31,522 nucleotides of DNA. It comes from Gonium pectorale (taxonomy: Eukaryota > Chlorophyta > Chlorophyceae > Chlamydomonadales > Volvocaceae). The translations under genes were made by a program, and so were the position numbers. The stretch's first letter is position 1. Each line of letters begins with the position of its first letter. Shown piece after piece: positions 9,988 through 22,300 of this stretch. Location: contig LSYV01000021.1 of the NCBI GenBank assembly GCA_001584585.1, positions 1,343,855 through 1,375,376 on the forward strand, given 5' to 3'. The notes beneath the pieces are model-generated. The model was not told the DNA's origin. It was given only the letters and a program-made list of their open reading frames with translations, and made no database searches.

Positions 9988-12595
9988 ATCGAACAGCCGG
10001 CACGAGGCCCGCCTCGAGGCGGCCGCGGTCACGTGCTGCCAGCGACGCCGGGCTGTTGAGCCGAAGCCCACTTGCGGGGTTTGCATGCGCTGTGCCGCGA
10101 CGGCTACGTCCATGTTTTGCGTTAGGCGGTGGGCTCGGAGGCCCCGGGCGAGAGTCGCAGAGTCTCCTTTTGATTGCCCGTGCCTGGCCCGTGTATCGTA
10201 TTCCCGTCGTTGCCGCTTGTGTTACTCGGGGGTTGCTGTCTTTAGGCGTGTCCCGATGCGCACGCGACTCGCCGACCGTTTGCCTCGTGCTGATGAGCAG
10301 GGCCGGCTCCGTGCCAAGATTGTCAATCAGGTCAGATGGCGCCACGAGGCAGATGGTGTGAGAGTACACAACCTCTTGTTGGGCCGGCTGGCGGCGAGTA
10401 CAGCAAAAGCGCACATGCAGGAGGTGGTATGCGCATTACGTGAGTAGAGAGGGACGTGGGCAACCAATGCCGTGTGGGGATGCTGTGTGCTGCTGCCGCA
10501 GGCCACGGCACATCCGTGTGCACCTGCCTTGTGCCGGTCGTGAGATGGAAAGGATTTATCGACCGGATATAACCGAGCGTGGCGACCGTTACCACAGCCC
10601 GGCTAATGCGGGTACGGTAGCGTGCAGAGATACTCTCCGCTCTTCACTGTGTCCGCCACTTCCGTTCAAAGACAGGGGGCCTTGCTCCGCACCATTTCGC
10701 AACAAGAAAAGCCAAGTCGTGCAACCTTACGTCGCGTTGGCTGAAGGGCCGAGGCCCAAGCAGCACGCGCCCTGCGTGAAAACCACGATCTGCGTCAAAA
10801 GGTCACCCTCCCCGCGGTCCGACCTCGCCATTACACCTGTCGGGCGGCCCCCGCAAAATGCACCGTGACGACGCGACATGGCATTGGCATGGGTGGTGCT
10901 GCAGCGCCGCTCGCAGTGGACACGGCCATGGTGCATACAGCCACCGATACGTGGTAGCACATTCGACACAACCTGGTACCGCCTGATAAGTGGGTGCAAC
11001 GCTGCTACTACGACAAGATGTACGGCGTTTGCGAGAACAGGCTACATCGCCCGCCCTTGCGGGCGCACAACCAGTACTTAAAATTCCACCACCCAACGTA
11101 GGGCTCTCTTCGTTCTAGCATCGCCATGTGGGCTTGGTTCTTGTTACTCTACGGCCCCCCAGCATGCCAGCGCCATTCCGCACGGTTCTTCGGCGCTGCC
11201 GTCGAAAACACAAGGCCCCAGTGCCGATGACCCACCACGGTCCGCCCAGCGATCGGCAAAGCACGGAACGCCACGCCATGCAACAAAGACCACGGTGTTA
11301 CGACGAGCCCGCAGGCTGGGGTCGCGCTCGCCGCACGGCACATGAGCCAGTGCCTCTTCCTTGCGGCCATCAGCCGATGCCGCCGCGCCCGGACCAGCAC
11401 CCAGATTTCCGTGCCACCGACCGACCGGTTCTATACAATGCACGTACCCATGGCACGAAATGCTTCACTGCTCAGACCGCCATCTGCAAACCAAATGGCC
11501 CGCGGAAGCATCAGCAAGTGCAACCCAGCTGCCACCACGTGGTGCGTGTCCGCGCTTACCCAGTCGCTTTCCCGGGCCACAGCTGCCCCTGAAACCCGGC
11601 AGCCACGATAAACGGACTACACGATAAACGGACCACACGAAACCACGGGGATGGCACCGACTGCCAACCGATGCGCATAGGGTTCTGTCCCAGTCTTCCG
11701 GCATACCAAGTCGTGCGCAGCTGCGTGCGATATGGGTAAGAACGCATCAAAGCATACGTTCGCACTTTGTCAGGGCAAAGCGCATAGCCCCGTGTGTGTG
11801 TGTGTGTGTCTTTACGGAAACGCGGCCTATGTTGCTATGTACAGAAAAAAATACAAGTCCCCTCTCGCCCCTGCCACCCTTCGCTCAGGCGCTTGAGTTT
11901 GTCCAAAGCGCTTGCATCCTATGGGCGTAACGCCCAGACCCCGGAAGCCCCAGAACCCTATGCCTAGGGGCGCACGCGGCTAACCGCATGCCGCCTCACA
12001 TGCTATGCTGCAGCGCCACCGGGACCGGCGCACCCACGTGTCGGCCGCACATGCCGCACGCGGACAGCCGCGAAACAAGCGGCATCCCCATGCAACCCAG
12101 TCTTGCTCCGCTGCTAACAGCAGCAACAGTTCACAACACAGTGCGACGAAATGATGGCCCACGGATACCTCTCGTGGGTAAAGGCCATCAAGGGAAGCCC
12201 GCAGGGTAGCACGCCCAGCTCGGCTCCCAGGCACGTGGGAGGGCCAGCAGCTCTCTTGTCAGCACCCGCACTCACCCGGTTGCACAGTGCGCTGCCGAGG
12301 GGCGAGACGTCGGTGTATCCCCACGCACGCAGCCATGCAGTCCTGCTCTTCACAGCAGTTGGGCTTGCTTGCTTTGACGGATGCCACCCAGGCCCCCAAG
12401 CCGCGGGGCACCAGATTGCCTCGGCCGGGCGATGACCCCACATGTCAGCCCGCAGCGCTGGCTCATGCGAGCGCTTCCATGGGCAGAGGGGAGGCCGCGG
12501 CCTCTTCGGCCGCCCGTTCAAGAGCGCCGCCCGCTCGAGAGCGCCGCGACCGGTCGGTATGGTGCACGGTATATGGCTGCGATGTGTAAGTCCCC
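9988..12595. other. Gene-free spacer between convergent 3' ends
   Basis: About 2.6 kb between the stop of NTF2-like copy B and the stop of the minus-strand FZR1 gene, so it contains two 3' UTRs. I see no conserved exon on either strand. It holds a (GT)9 microsatellite near 11791-11810 and a small direct repeat, cacgataaacgga, near 11608-11637. Base composition is less GC-rich than in the genes. Confidence 0.5.
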
Positions 12596-15500
12596 TCAGC
12601 GGATGGTGGTTCGGTGCATGTTGGCGACAGTTGTGGTGTCGGGCCCGGTGGTGCGAGCGGAGGGGAAGACGGTCCAGAAGCGCAGCGTCTCGTCGCCCGC
12701 GCCCGTCACGATGGTCTGTCCGTCGGGCGACACCGCCAGGTACAGGACGCGGAGCGTGTGGCCTGCAGGGCGGTGGGGGGAAGAGCGCAAGGAGCTGGGA
12801 GGTTGGGGCAGCAGCGCGGGGTGGGGCGAGGGAGGGTACGGCAGGAGAGCACACGGGGGCGTTGCGAAGGTGTCAAAAGGTTGGGGCACAGCGCGAGACG
12901 GGCACAAGGTAACGGCACGGCAGCTGGCGGGCGCTGGCGGCGCGACATCAGTGCAATGCAACAGGCACTTCACAATGTCGCGGCATTCGTTGCGCGCCAC
13001 GGGGAAGGGCGAGTTTGTTGCCGCGTGGCGAGCCGGCCGGCGACGGGGCAGCTGCGTTGGCTGGCCCTGCACGCGAGACGTGCCCGCAGGAGCGCCCCGT
13101 ACGCCCCACCCGCGGCGCTCACCAGTCAGCGTGGCCAGCTTGGCCATGGACGGGTACTTCCAGATGATGACCTGGTTCTGGCTGTAGCCGTGCGTGGACA
13201 CAATCTCGTTGACGTTTTTGGACCAGGAGATGTTGCACACCTGGGCGCGGGCGTGGCGACGGGTCCGGTCATGGTGCGGCGTCAGGGGGCGGGCTACCGG
13301 CAGTAGGACCGCCCAGCGCAGAGTGCGCTGGCGTGAGACCCAGTGCCGCCGCGGGATGTGCTTGCTGCGGAGTTAGTCCCGTCCGCCTGCCTGGGCCTGC
13401 CCCTCCGTCCAGCTGCCTAGCAGGCCACCGGCCAGTGGCCTTGATGCCGCGGCTTCGTCCCCGCCTGTACCCACCTGGCTGCCCGTGTCGATGCAGTTGA
13501 GCGCCGTGCCGTTGGCGGTGTTCCAGAAGCGGATGCAGCGGTCGGCGGTGCCGCCGCCGCTGGCGAGCAGGCTGTGCTGGTGGGGCGACCAGGCGATGGC
13601 CTGCGCGACCGCAGGGGCAACGGGGTCAGGAAGGGACAGGAGGGGAAAGGCGGCCGGGACAAGAGGGAAGTTGACGAGGAATGCAGCTGGCCAAGGCAGG
13701 ACAATGTGATATGGCGGGCGTTACGCATTCATCCAAGCGCCGCTGCCGATGGTCGGAGACGCAGGTTGTTTACATGCCCCGCCCCGCCAGCAACGAGTGG
13801 AGCTGCCTCTGCTGCTGTACTCCACAACTGTGCCCAACATCTACGCCGTGCCCGCACCGGGCTCCGCCGCATCTGCTACCCCACAGGGGGCGAACCCACA
13901 GAAGATACTGCCGCAAATCGCCAAAGCGTTGCCCAACCCGACCCCGCCGGCCGCGTTACCTTGACGGCTGCTGTGTGGTCGGAGAAGCGCAGCACGGGCG
14001 TGGTGGCGGGCAGCGACCAGATGTAGAGCTGGTTGTCGTTGCCGCCGCTCGCGAGCTGCCGGTCGTCGGGAGACCACTGTGCAGGAGGTGGGATGGGCAC
14101 GGCCGGCGAAGACGAGACGCCGTTCTTGCTGCTAACGAGCGCCCCAGTCACCCAAGTCCAAGTCTCATGCAGCGCGATACCGGCGTTCACTCTTCAGGTA
14201 AAGCACTACACATCCAAGCGTCGTTGCACCAGCTGCACCAGCTGCGTCCTTCCAAGGCGCCGTCCCGAGCGTTGCCTGGCCCGCCACCGTCCCCTCTCCA
14301 CCCCTCCCCAGGTGCCGCCGAGGCGCAGCTCACCTTGAGGCCGCACACCTCCGATCGATGTCCCACCAGCTTGGCAACAAAGTGCTCGGGGCAGCGCACG
14401 TCCCGCTGCAGGATGTGGCGGTCGCGACTGCCGCTGCACAGCACGTTGGAGCCCCACGCCTGCTCGCACACAGGACACACACACACGCACATGCAGAGCG
14501 GCGGAGAGTGTGTGGGGAGGAGGGTGCGAGGCTGAGAGCAGCGCTGCGAAACGAGCGGCGTGGGATTTGGGCCAGGCCGGCAAATGGGCACCGAGGGTGC
14601 TGCACATGCGGCCGTGATGGGAGTTCTGTAGCCCGCGCCGGCTTGTTCGTTCCGCGGCATCCATCCATCCATCGAGAACACCGATCGTCCCACACAAGGC
14701 CGTGAAACTCTTGGGCCCATTTTCCTCCACATCCGCCTCCTGCACCAGCTGGCCACCGCCCCGCCCCCCCCTGCGCCGCGGTACCCACCTGCGTTCCCAC
14801 GCGCGCCCGGTGCCCCTCCAGCGTGCGCAGCAGCTTCAGCTTGGCGACGTCCCAGATCTGCACTTTGCCGCTGTTGGTGCCCACCGACAGGTACGTGCCT
14901 CGCTTGCTCCACTCCACGCTGCATACCGAGTCGTTGGGGGCCAGGTCGCACAGCTTGGTCACCTGGGAGCGGGGGCGGGGGCGCGGCGGACAGGGGAGGC
15001 CGTTCCGAAACATGGGGTTGAGGGGCACGGGAAATAGGGGTGTCAAGGAGGTGAGGAGGAAGAGAGGGAAGGAAGGTGGCATTTCGAAAGCCCACCCCAC
15101 ACCAAGTGCGGCGAACGACCGTGCGATCGGTGCTAGGGACTATCCCTAAACGCACACCCCATCGTTCTAACACCCGCGCCCTACCATCCTCGGCCCCCGC
15201 CCTAACGCCGCCAAACCCCCACTGCGCCATCCCCGGGCCCGGCCTTCACCGACAACAGGATCACACCCGTGTACAGACCCCAAGTCCGCGACCACCATCA
15301 ATTAGTGCTCCCACTTCCGTCTCCCGCCCTCTACAATCCCACCACTCACTGACCCCTCGCCACTGGAGCTGCCCCTTTGCGCAGCACGTCGGTGCGGCCC
15401 ACATCAAGAGGCCACGTGCCCTCCAATCCCATCGAGCATTTCACAGCCAGGCTCACGCCACGCACCCCTGCTCCCAACCCTACCGTGCTCCCAGCCGCTC

Positions 15501-17300
15501 CTTCTTAGTCAGCCCACATAGCACATACCCCACCCTAACGTGCTCCCAGCACCCCCTTTCTTCACTAGCCCACACAGACATAGCTCACACCCTACCCTAC
15601 CGTGCTGCTGCTGGCTGACCACAGGTAGACGCAGGTTCCCAGCCCGACCGCCAGGACGTTCTGTGAGGACCAGTCCACCAGGTTGAGGTAGAAGTCATCT
15701 GCCAGCGAGGGAGCGTCCAAGACCTGCGACATAAAAGGGCGGGGGTGGGGAACAGGGGAGGGCGAGGGGAGCACGCAGCCATGCTCGGACGGGGGGTGGC
15801 TACCAGGAGGAAGGCTGGTGGGAGGTACGGGAGGCGCGTCAAACAGACTATGCTGGATGTGGGTGACGACCTTCGGTTTGCAGTGGTGCGCGGAGCCACG
15901 TGGATGGGGGCAAACTCATGGAGGGGTGTGTCCGCCCCCGTGCGCTCGCGGTCAGATTGAAGACGACCACGGGTATCAGTGGTGACACACCCTTCGTCGA
16001 CAAGTGCTTCCTACAGCCCTACAGTCTACAACAACAGCAACGGTCGCGCTCCGCACCTTGAAGGGCGCCCGAGCGATCTTGCGCTGCGCCCTCCGCGGGC
16101 TTGCGAACGGGGAGCCCGCCGCCGTGTCGTTGCCCACCGGCGATACCGCAAAGGGGCTTTGGGCCGCGGGTCCCCCGTGCGGGCTGTGCACGTCGCCCGT
16201 TTTGAAGCGGAACAGGCTCTTGCCCGGGCTAGCAGGCGCACGCAGCTGCTCCAGCTGCTGTACCTGCGGCGGCCCCCGGCGTGCCAGGCAGAGGCAGATG
16301 GGAACTTGGGGGATATCGACGGGGACCGGCAGAGGCGCGGCTTGGCATGCATGGCAGAGGGGCTTGGAGAGACCGGCAGGGATCCACAAGGGGCGGCTCG
16401 GCGTGCGAGCCGCGCAGCTTGCGGAGGCGGGTGCAGGGGTGTGGAACGGCGCCGCCCGGTATGCAGGGCGGGAGGTATCGAGATGAGGGTGGGAATCGGG
16501 CCTGTGCGGCCCGCTTTTGGCGAACAGCGGTTGCAGGTGACGGGCGCGGCGGGCATTCGGGGGGTGACCATGGGGGCAGAAGAGTGTCTGGGAGGCTACA
16601 CTGCAAGCACCGTGCACCCTGGGAGAACCGGGTCAGGGAACCGGGTGCGGCTGTCGCCCCACATCGAGCCTCCGTGCCCCGCCGAGTGGGTCATACCTTG
16701 TCGGGGGAGATGGGCCCCGGGCATGCGGACCCGAGCAGCTCGGATCGCAGGAGCAGGTGATACGCTGGGTTGATGTCCTGCGCAGGGCGCATGCCTTGGG
16801 GTTTAGGGACACGGTCTAGAAGAATATATAAGCTGTGCGGCGGGCGCACATCACGACCGGGTGATGCAATATCCGTGCAATCTGTTTCAAGTCCCCTTTC
16901 CGGTGAACGTGCAGGCTCAGGCATGGCTCCTGGTTGTCTGCCACCCACCTGAGGTGCCTCCCCACCCCACCCGTAACCTAGGTTGACCCAGTACTGTTGG
17001 CCTTGGCCCCGCGACACCGCATACTGCCCCCCCGGTACATACCTCTCTATCGTTAGCCTGCTTCAGCACGTCCGCTGTCGCCATTTCACGATCCAGCACG
17101 CTGAACTCCAGCCGGGCCGCTGCTGACCGCGACGGTATAAATCTGTCGCTGTATGTTATGCGAGATTTCGGAGACCACACTGCGTCCCTCGCCGGACTGG
17201 AGGCATGGATATGGCTGTTGTTCCGCAGAGGCGAAGCCGGGAACGCCTGCTGCGCTTGCGACGTTGATGGACCTGCGCCGTGTGCATACTCGGGCTCCAT
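12596..17300 (-). CDS. FZR1: Fizzy-related/Cdh1, WD40 activator of the anaphase-promoting complex
   Basis: Ten exons on the minus strand: 17043-17300, 16697-16777, 16057-16263, 15601-15723, 14789-14962, 14334-14459, 13960-14076, 13475-13600, 13123-13240 and 12596-12762, giving 498 residues, the usual family length. Cdh1 binds APC/C and recruits D-box and KEN-box substrates for ubiquitination in late mitosis and G1. Seen in the protein: the C-box DRFIPSR at 52-58, the LLLRSELLG motif at 94-102, SLFRFKT near 129-135, [14 protein letters not shown] leading into the seven-bladed WD40 propeller from about residue 183, and the C-terminal Ile-Arg tail (residues 497-498) that docks on APC/C. The DRFIPSR C-box, the LFRFKT block and the propeller sequence match Cdh1/CCS52 rather than Cdc20. 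Eight of the nine introns are phase 0; only the last is phase 1. The acceptor of exon 3 (16263) has a weak pyrimidine tract and is the least certain junction. Confidence 0.97.
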
Positions 17301-17854
17301 GCTGGCTGCAGGGTCCGGCTGCCCGAGAGGGCTACAGCGCTACCTCAGCTCCCGCCAAGTGGGACCCCGTCTATCGGGATCCTGCTTATGAGCTCTGCTT
17401 CAATTGAATTGCAGAAGACAATAAAAATCTTATGCGGTTGCGGTCAACGCGATAGAGGCCAACTCGCCATCGGTCGTCGGGGCGCCGGCCCCAAAAGGCG
17501 AGACAACGGTCAGGTCCGTAACTGCAGTATCTTAGTTTCCGCTACCAAGTCACTGACATGTTGAGCAGCATCCGGGTCTCGTTGCTTGGGCACAGCACCC
17601 ACGCGCCATGCCGTACCGCATCGCCGTACCGCACCCCAGCGGCTTACACATGCTCTCCGTCTTGCTCATTACATGCAACCTATGACCAGTGCACTCCGGC
17701 GCAAGATAGTGCAGCGCATCTCCTCGGCGAGGACTTCCCACGCGGCCAATATCACCGCTGGCCACACCAGCCCCGCCCAGCAATACACGACTCGCCCCGC
17801 CGCCGCCGCTTGACGTGCGTGGCACAGAACTCCGCTGTTTGTAAGCGTCGTTCC
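17301..17854. other. Intergenic region between SEC11 and FZR1 (both minus)
   Basis: It contains the 3' UTR of SEC11 (with its poly(A) signal at 17644-17648) and the promoter and 5' UTR of FZR1. An AT-rich patch, caattgaattgc...caataaaaatc, lies at 17400-17430, about 100-130 bases upstream of the FZR1 start. I see no coding exon. Confidence 0.5.
17644..17648 (-). promoter_or_regulatory. Polyadenylation signal TGTAA (minus strand)
   Basis: TTACA on the plus strand reads TGTAA on the minus strand, about 207 bases after the SEC11 stop. Confidence 0.55.
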
Positions 17855-19063
17855 TCACGTCTCCTTATTGGTCAGCACCAGCAGCCCCAGCACGCCAATC
17901 AGGGCGTACTTGAGGTAGGGGTAGTCGTTCATGACTATCGTCACCATGCCCACCTTCGGCAGGAACCTGTGATGCAAAGGACCACACAGGGCAGACCGTC
18001 CAACACATTTTAGCCACTTCGACGAGAGGCATGGAAGCTTAGCATGCGCTAAAACGGGTCCAACCGCAGCACCGCAACAGCACAAGCGCGGCCTCTCTTT
18101 CCGTGCAAGGGCCACGCGCTCACGGAAACGGCAGGCACATGTGAACATGCGCATGACGCCCATACCCCGCCCACCCACCCACCCACCCACCCCACACGCA
18201 CGCACGCCCCGTGCCCCGTGCGCACCCGACGGCTCTCCCCATGATGTGCTGCATGTGGAGCCACTCCTGCCCCCGGTTGTACAGCGCCCGGTCATCGCCA
18301 TAGTTGTTGTCACCCTGCGTGCGAAGGCGCGGAGTAACCATTTAGCACTATAGGAGGAGGATACGTGGGCTCCAGGCATATGGAGCAACAGTAACTGCGG
18401 TGCGCGAGCGGCAACGTTCAACAGGGGCAGCAGTATGCAGCCCTGTACACCTCCGTAGGCTGCTGAATGCGATAGCGACGTCTTGCCCTCTAAACACATG
18501 CCCCAACCGTGTGCCAAACCGTTGACTTGCCTTGGTGAGGATGTCGATGTGCGTGCCGTTCTTCCGCTCATGCACCTTAATGACACGGTGCACGATGGGG
18601 ATGTCACGCCCGTCGAGGTTGAACACCACGACCTCCCCCGTCCGTATGGGAGCTTTCCCCATGTTTAGGAACAGTATATCCCCGCGGTAGAATCCGGGCT
18701 CCATGCTCCCGCTAAGCACCACCACCACCTGCGTGCAAGTGTGCAGCCGTGTCCCATGGTGCTCAAGGACGTCGCCACAGAGACTCTGGGCGCTGCAGAC
18801 CAACGTTGACGTGCTTGATTATAACTGGGAATGCTTAACGCACCGGCGACTCGCTGCCGGTGACCAGCATAAGTGATTTCCAGATCATCAGAGCTGAAGT
18901 GACAATGAGGCCTGCGAACCAAGCAATGGGCATGTTCACTGCCGCCTATTGTGATGACAGCTCCAAAATGCATGCCTCGCTTGCCTAGCTGAACGCCCTG
19001 CGCCAGCATTTGGCGAAAGTTCATCTTCCGCAGCTGTTGGTATGTGTCTGTTATAAAGTCCAT
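17855..19063 (-). CDS. SEC11: Signal peptidase complex catalytic subunit SEC11
   Basis: Five exons on the minus strand, 18985-19063, 18844-18911, 18531-18728, 18226-18314 and 17855-17966 (TGA), encode 181 residues, the normal length for this ER serine protease, which removes signal peptides in the ER membrane. Visible features: the membrane segment [18 protein letters not shown] (about 28-45), the Ser box [11 protein letters not shown] with catalytic Ser57, the His box [12 protein letters not shown] with His96, and the Asp box GDNNYGDD (116-123, Asp122 by homology). The C-terminal hydrophobic helix is [15 protein letters not shown]. The start gives [20 protein letters not shown]; an in-frame ATG upstream (19090) is less likely because homologues begin near here. 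Introns 1 and 3 have GC donors (TAG|GCAAGC and AAG|GCAAGT). No nearby GT restores the conserved sequence, so these look genuine. The gene is divergent from the UGT gene, 270 bases away. Confidence 0.97.
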
Positions 19064-19333
19064 GATTGCGTCTAGCGTGCACTGCCGCAACAGTCAGAAG
19101 AGGTAGGAGCGAGCGTCACAGACGACGGGAGGGAATACGGTAGGGGATAATATGTTTGCAAAGCGACCACGGGGATGGCTAAGGAGCTAGTCGGGCCCAG
19201 CGAGCGAGCGAGCGAGCGAGCACAGCACGCCGTGACCGTACGGCGTGCGATGGTTAGTAAGTTGGTTGGTCTGGAGGGAGAGAGCTGGGAGCGCTCCACA
19301 TCAGTGCGCGCCTGCTGCGCGGGGCATAAGGCT
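19064..19333. promoter_or_regulatory. Bidirectional promoter region SEC11 / UGT
   Basis: Only 270 bases separate the SEC11 start (minus) from the UGT start (plus), so both promoters and 5' UTRs must lie here. It contains a (GAGC)n run near 19199-19220 (gcgagcgagcgagcgagcga) and a short AT patch, gggataatatgttt, near 19144. No classic TATA box is evident. Confidence 0.5.
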
Positions 19334-22300
19334 ATGAAGCCCACTGCCATGGCCCTCCTCGTCCTTCTCCTTCTGACGCTACATGGGCAGCAGTGCGCCG
19401 TCTTCGCCGCGGCGCAGCAGGATAGCGACAACGGCCTGCCTCACGAGGTTAGTACTATGGCTATGCTCTACTATACATTCCCCGTGCTCGCTTGCTGATG
19501 GCACCCGACAGTGTTACGCTCTCTCTGCCCCCCCCCCCCCTCCCTGCCAACTGCACGATCCGCTCGGCACACACGTCCCGTCCCCTCCCACCCGGCCCCC
19601 GCCCCCTCCCCCATGCAAACCGTCAGGCCAGTCCGCGCGCGGCGGGCGCGGCCGCGGCCGCGGGTGCGGGCCGCGGCCTCCCCCGCTACCGCATCCTGGT
19701 TGCGCCCCTCGCCTGGCGCGCGCACGCGCTCCCGCTGCTCAAGGTCTCCCACGAGCTGGCCAGCCGCGGCCACGACGTCACGGTGCTGCTGCCCCAGTAC
19801 CAGGAGCGCTGGGCCCGCGACACGCTGCCGCGCTTCGCGCACGAGCGCCTGCATCCCCACCATCGTTACCCCCACCTCGACTGCCACGGTGGTCGCGAGT
19901 GTCTGTCTGGTGAGGGCGGTGCGGCGGAGGCGACAGCCACGGAGGCTGAGGGGGCGCGGGCGCCGCCCGAGGGCCTGACGCTCCTGCCGTACGACGCGTG
20001 GGACATGGAGGGCCAGGCCGACGCGGTGGTGGACAAGCCGCCGCTGGAGCAGGTCCGGTTGGGGACGGGCGCGAGGGCAAGGGGGGCCCCAGGCAGGGGG
20101 GATGCGGCTGAGGCAAGGGGTTGAGGCGTGCTCTACGATGCCGGGAGGGCGGGTGTGGGATTGCAAGACCTCCCACCCACCCACCCCAGCACGGCGCCAG
20201 GGGTGTTTCAGCACGTGCGCTGCACCAAACACGCCGTGCAAGTCGTGGCGGGGACCGTGCACCGCCCTACTATTGCTTCGCGGTAAGCGCTGCGCTCGGG
20301 TCCAGCCCTCTGAATAGCTTGCGGGGGCGGAGCTTGTACTTGCAGGGGGCGGGGGCCTGGCTGCTGCGCTCTCGACTGAGGTGCAATGACCCTCTCGCCC
20401 GGTTGCCCCGGCGGGCCGAGAGCCCTGAAATGCCGGCGCGACGCCGCCGCGAACACGTGGCCTGGCCCGCACCAGATCCTTGTCCCGCCCCAAACCCTTG
20501 TCCTGCCCCCCGCTNNNNNNNNNNNNNNNNNNNNGTTTTGTCGTTGTTGTGGACAGTAGTAAGTACGGGGCGGGAGGGCTGCCGGGCGGGTAACGGGGAA
20601 GGCCTGCAGCAATACGGGTTGCATCCTGTGGGCGTGTGGGCGTGTGTGCGCGTGCCGCCGTGTGGGAGGACGATTTTACGATCGCGTCGTCGTGGGCAAG
20701 GACGGGGAAGCAGCGGACAAAGCCGAACCGCGTGTTGAACATGCAGCCAGCGTGCTTCAAAAATTGAGCTAGCAAACTTTCTGTAATTGAGCTAGCAAAC
20801 TGTCTGGAATTGAGCTAGCAAACTGTCTGGAGGTATTGGGAGTTCCCTGGAGAGCCACGGGGTGAGTCAAAGGGGCGGGGGGGTCATGGGGTACAGCTCC
20901 GAGCTCCCGCCGCGGCCTTTTGCGGTTGCATATCGCATGCCACGCCGGACACCGCACGAGTGGCTGGCCTGGGTGTGGCCGGCGACTGTGCGGCGTTCCG
21001 GGAGCTCCGCTGGCGGGGCGGCTGGTGGGGCGGCACCGGGAATCGGCACGTGGGCACGCAGGCGCTCGTGCGGGAGCGCGTCCAACGCGTAGCCCCATGA
21101 CGCGCCTCGGTGCTACACGCGGCGCAGTGGGAGGGGGTGGGGGACTGGGGAGGTCCGCGGCTGCCGCACCATGCCGTCACGCCCAGAGCGAGCACCATGC
21201 CGGGAACGTGTGCAGCAGCAGCATCGGCTGCTGCTGCCACAGTGGTGTCCCCTCCCGCACATGTGCGCGTCACGTGCCGTACAATGCGCCGCACTATGTG
21301 CCGTACAGGCGGCTGATGGCGAACCGTACCATCAACCAGCTCGTGGCGGACAGCCGCTTCGATGTGTTCTTTGGTGGGTGTGGGTTGGTGGGTTGGGAAG
21401 AGGCACGCGGCGCATGTGTCACTGCGCACTGGGGGATCACGTACCACGTGGCACAATCGATTTCTGGGCGGCCTCTTTTGCCGGTTCCTTCTGGACGAAA
21501 GACGCGTCAAAGCCTCCGCGCAAAGACACTGTGCTCCGAGACCGTGGCCTCCCGCCTCCGTACACCGTGTGCTGCCGTGCGCCGTATTGTCGCCACAGGC
21601 GACGTTGCGAACTTCTGCGTGCCCACACTGGCCGAGTTCTGGCGCCTGCCGCGAGTGGACTTTGAGGTCGGGGCGATGCACGCCATTGGGACGTACAACA
21701 TGTACGGACAGGTGCGACGCGCGCGCCCGTACAGCACGTCAGCTACGACTAATACGGCTGATGTCTCAGCGTGTTTGTGTATGCGTGTGTGTTTGTGATG
21801 AAGCTCCGTGCCGGCGCCGGCCTGTGGCGCTTCCCGCCCTGACGGGGGACTGCCGCCCCGCTGCTGGAGCGAGGGGCGCCGGCCTGCGGCTAGGAGGGCT
21901 GATGCCTTGCAGTGCAGGATCTCAAGAAGGCGCCCGGTTTGATAATGAGGGTTCGACTCCGCAGAAATTAGACAATTCAGGGTTCGACTCCTCAGGGCTA
22001 AAGCGGTGCCGCAGACCTGCAACACGCGGGGTTGCACCCTTGACGATGGTGTACGGGAGAACACATGTGTGTCCTCCCGCGACCGCAACCGCTCCAGTAA
22101 CCACTGCTGCCCACCAGCCAAACGACACCGATCTGCCTCTTGCGCCCCTTGCCCCGCAGCCCTTCCAACCGGCCGTCACCTCTTCTTTCCTGGTGCCCCT
22201 GCCCGCCAACACTGTCTTTGGTATCAAGGTAACGCCATGCCGTGCCGTGCCATGCCGTTCCAAACCTGTATTGGCGCCCAGTAGGAGAAGGGCGCCGCGC

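Noticed and set aside
9988..10447. Open frames continuing past the stop of NTF2-like copy B
   Set aside because: No conserved content or plausible splice sites; most likely 3' UTR.
12596..17300. Assignment of the WD40 gene to CDC20
   Set aside because: The DRFIPSR C-box followed by the LLLRSELLG and LFRFKT blocks, and the propeller sequence itself, match Cdh1/FZR1/CCS52 rather than Cdc20.
21948..21997. Two copies of gggttcgactcc, like a tRNA B-box (TPsiC arm)
   Set aside because: The 5-bp stems around the loop do not pair beyond two or three bases, and no acceptor stem or anticodon arm can be drawn upstream. They lie in a UGT intron and are treated as a small direct repeat.
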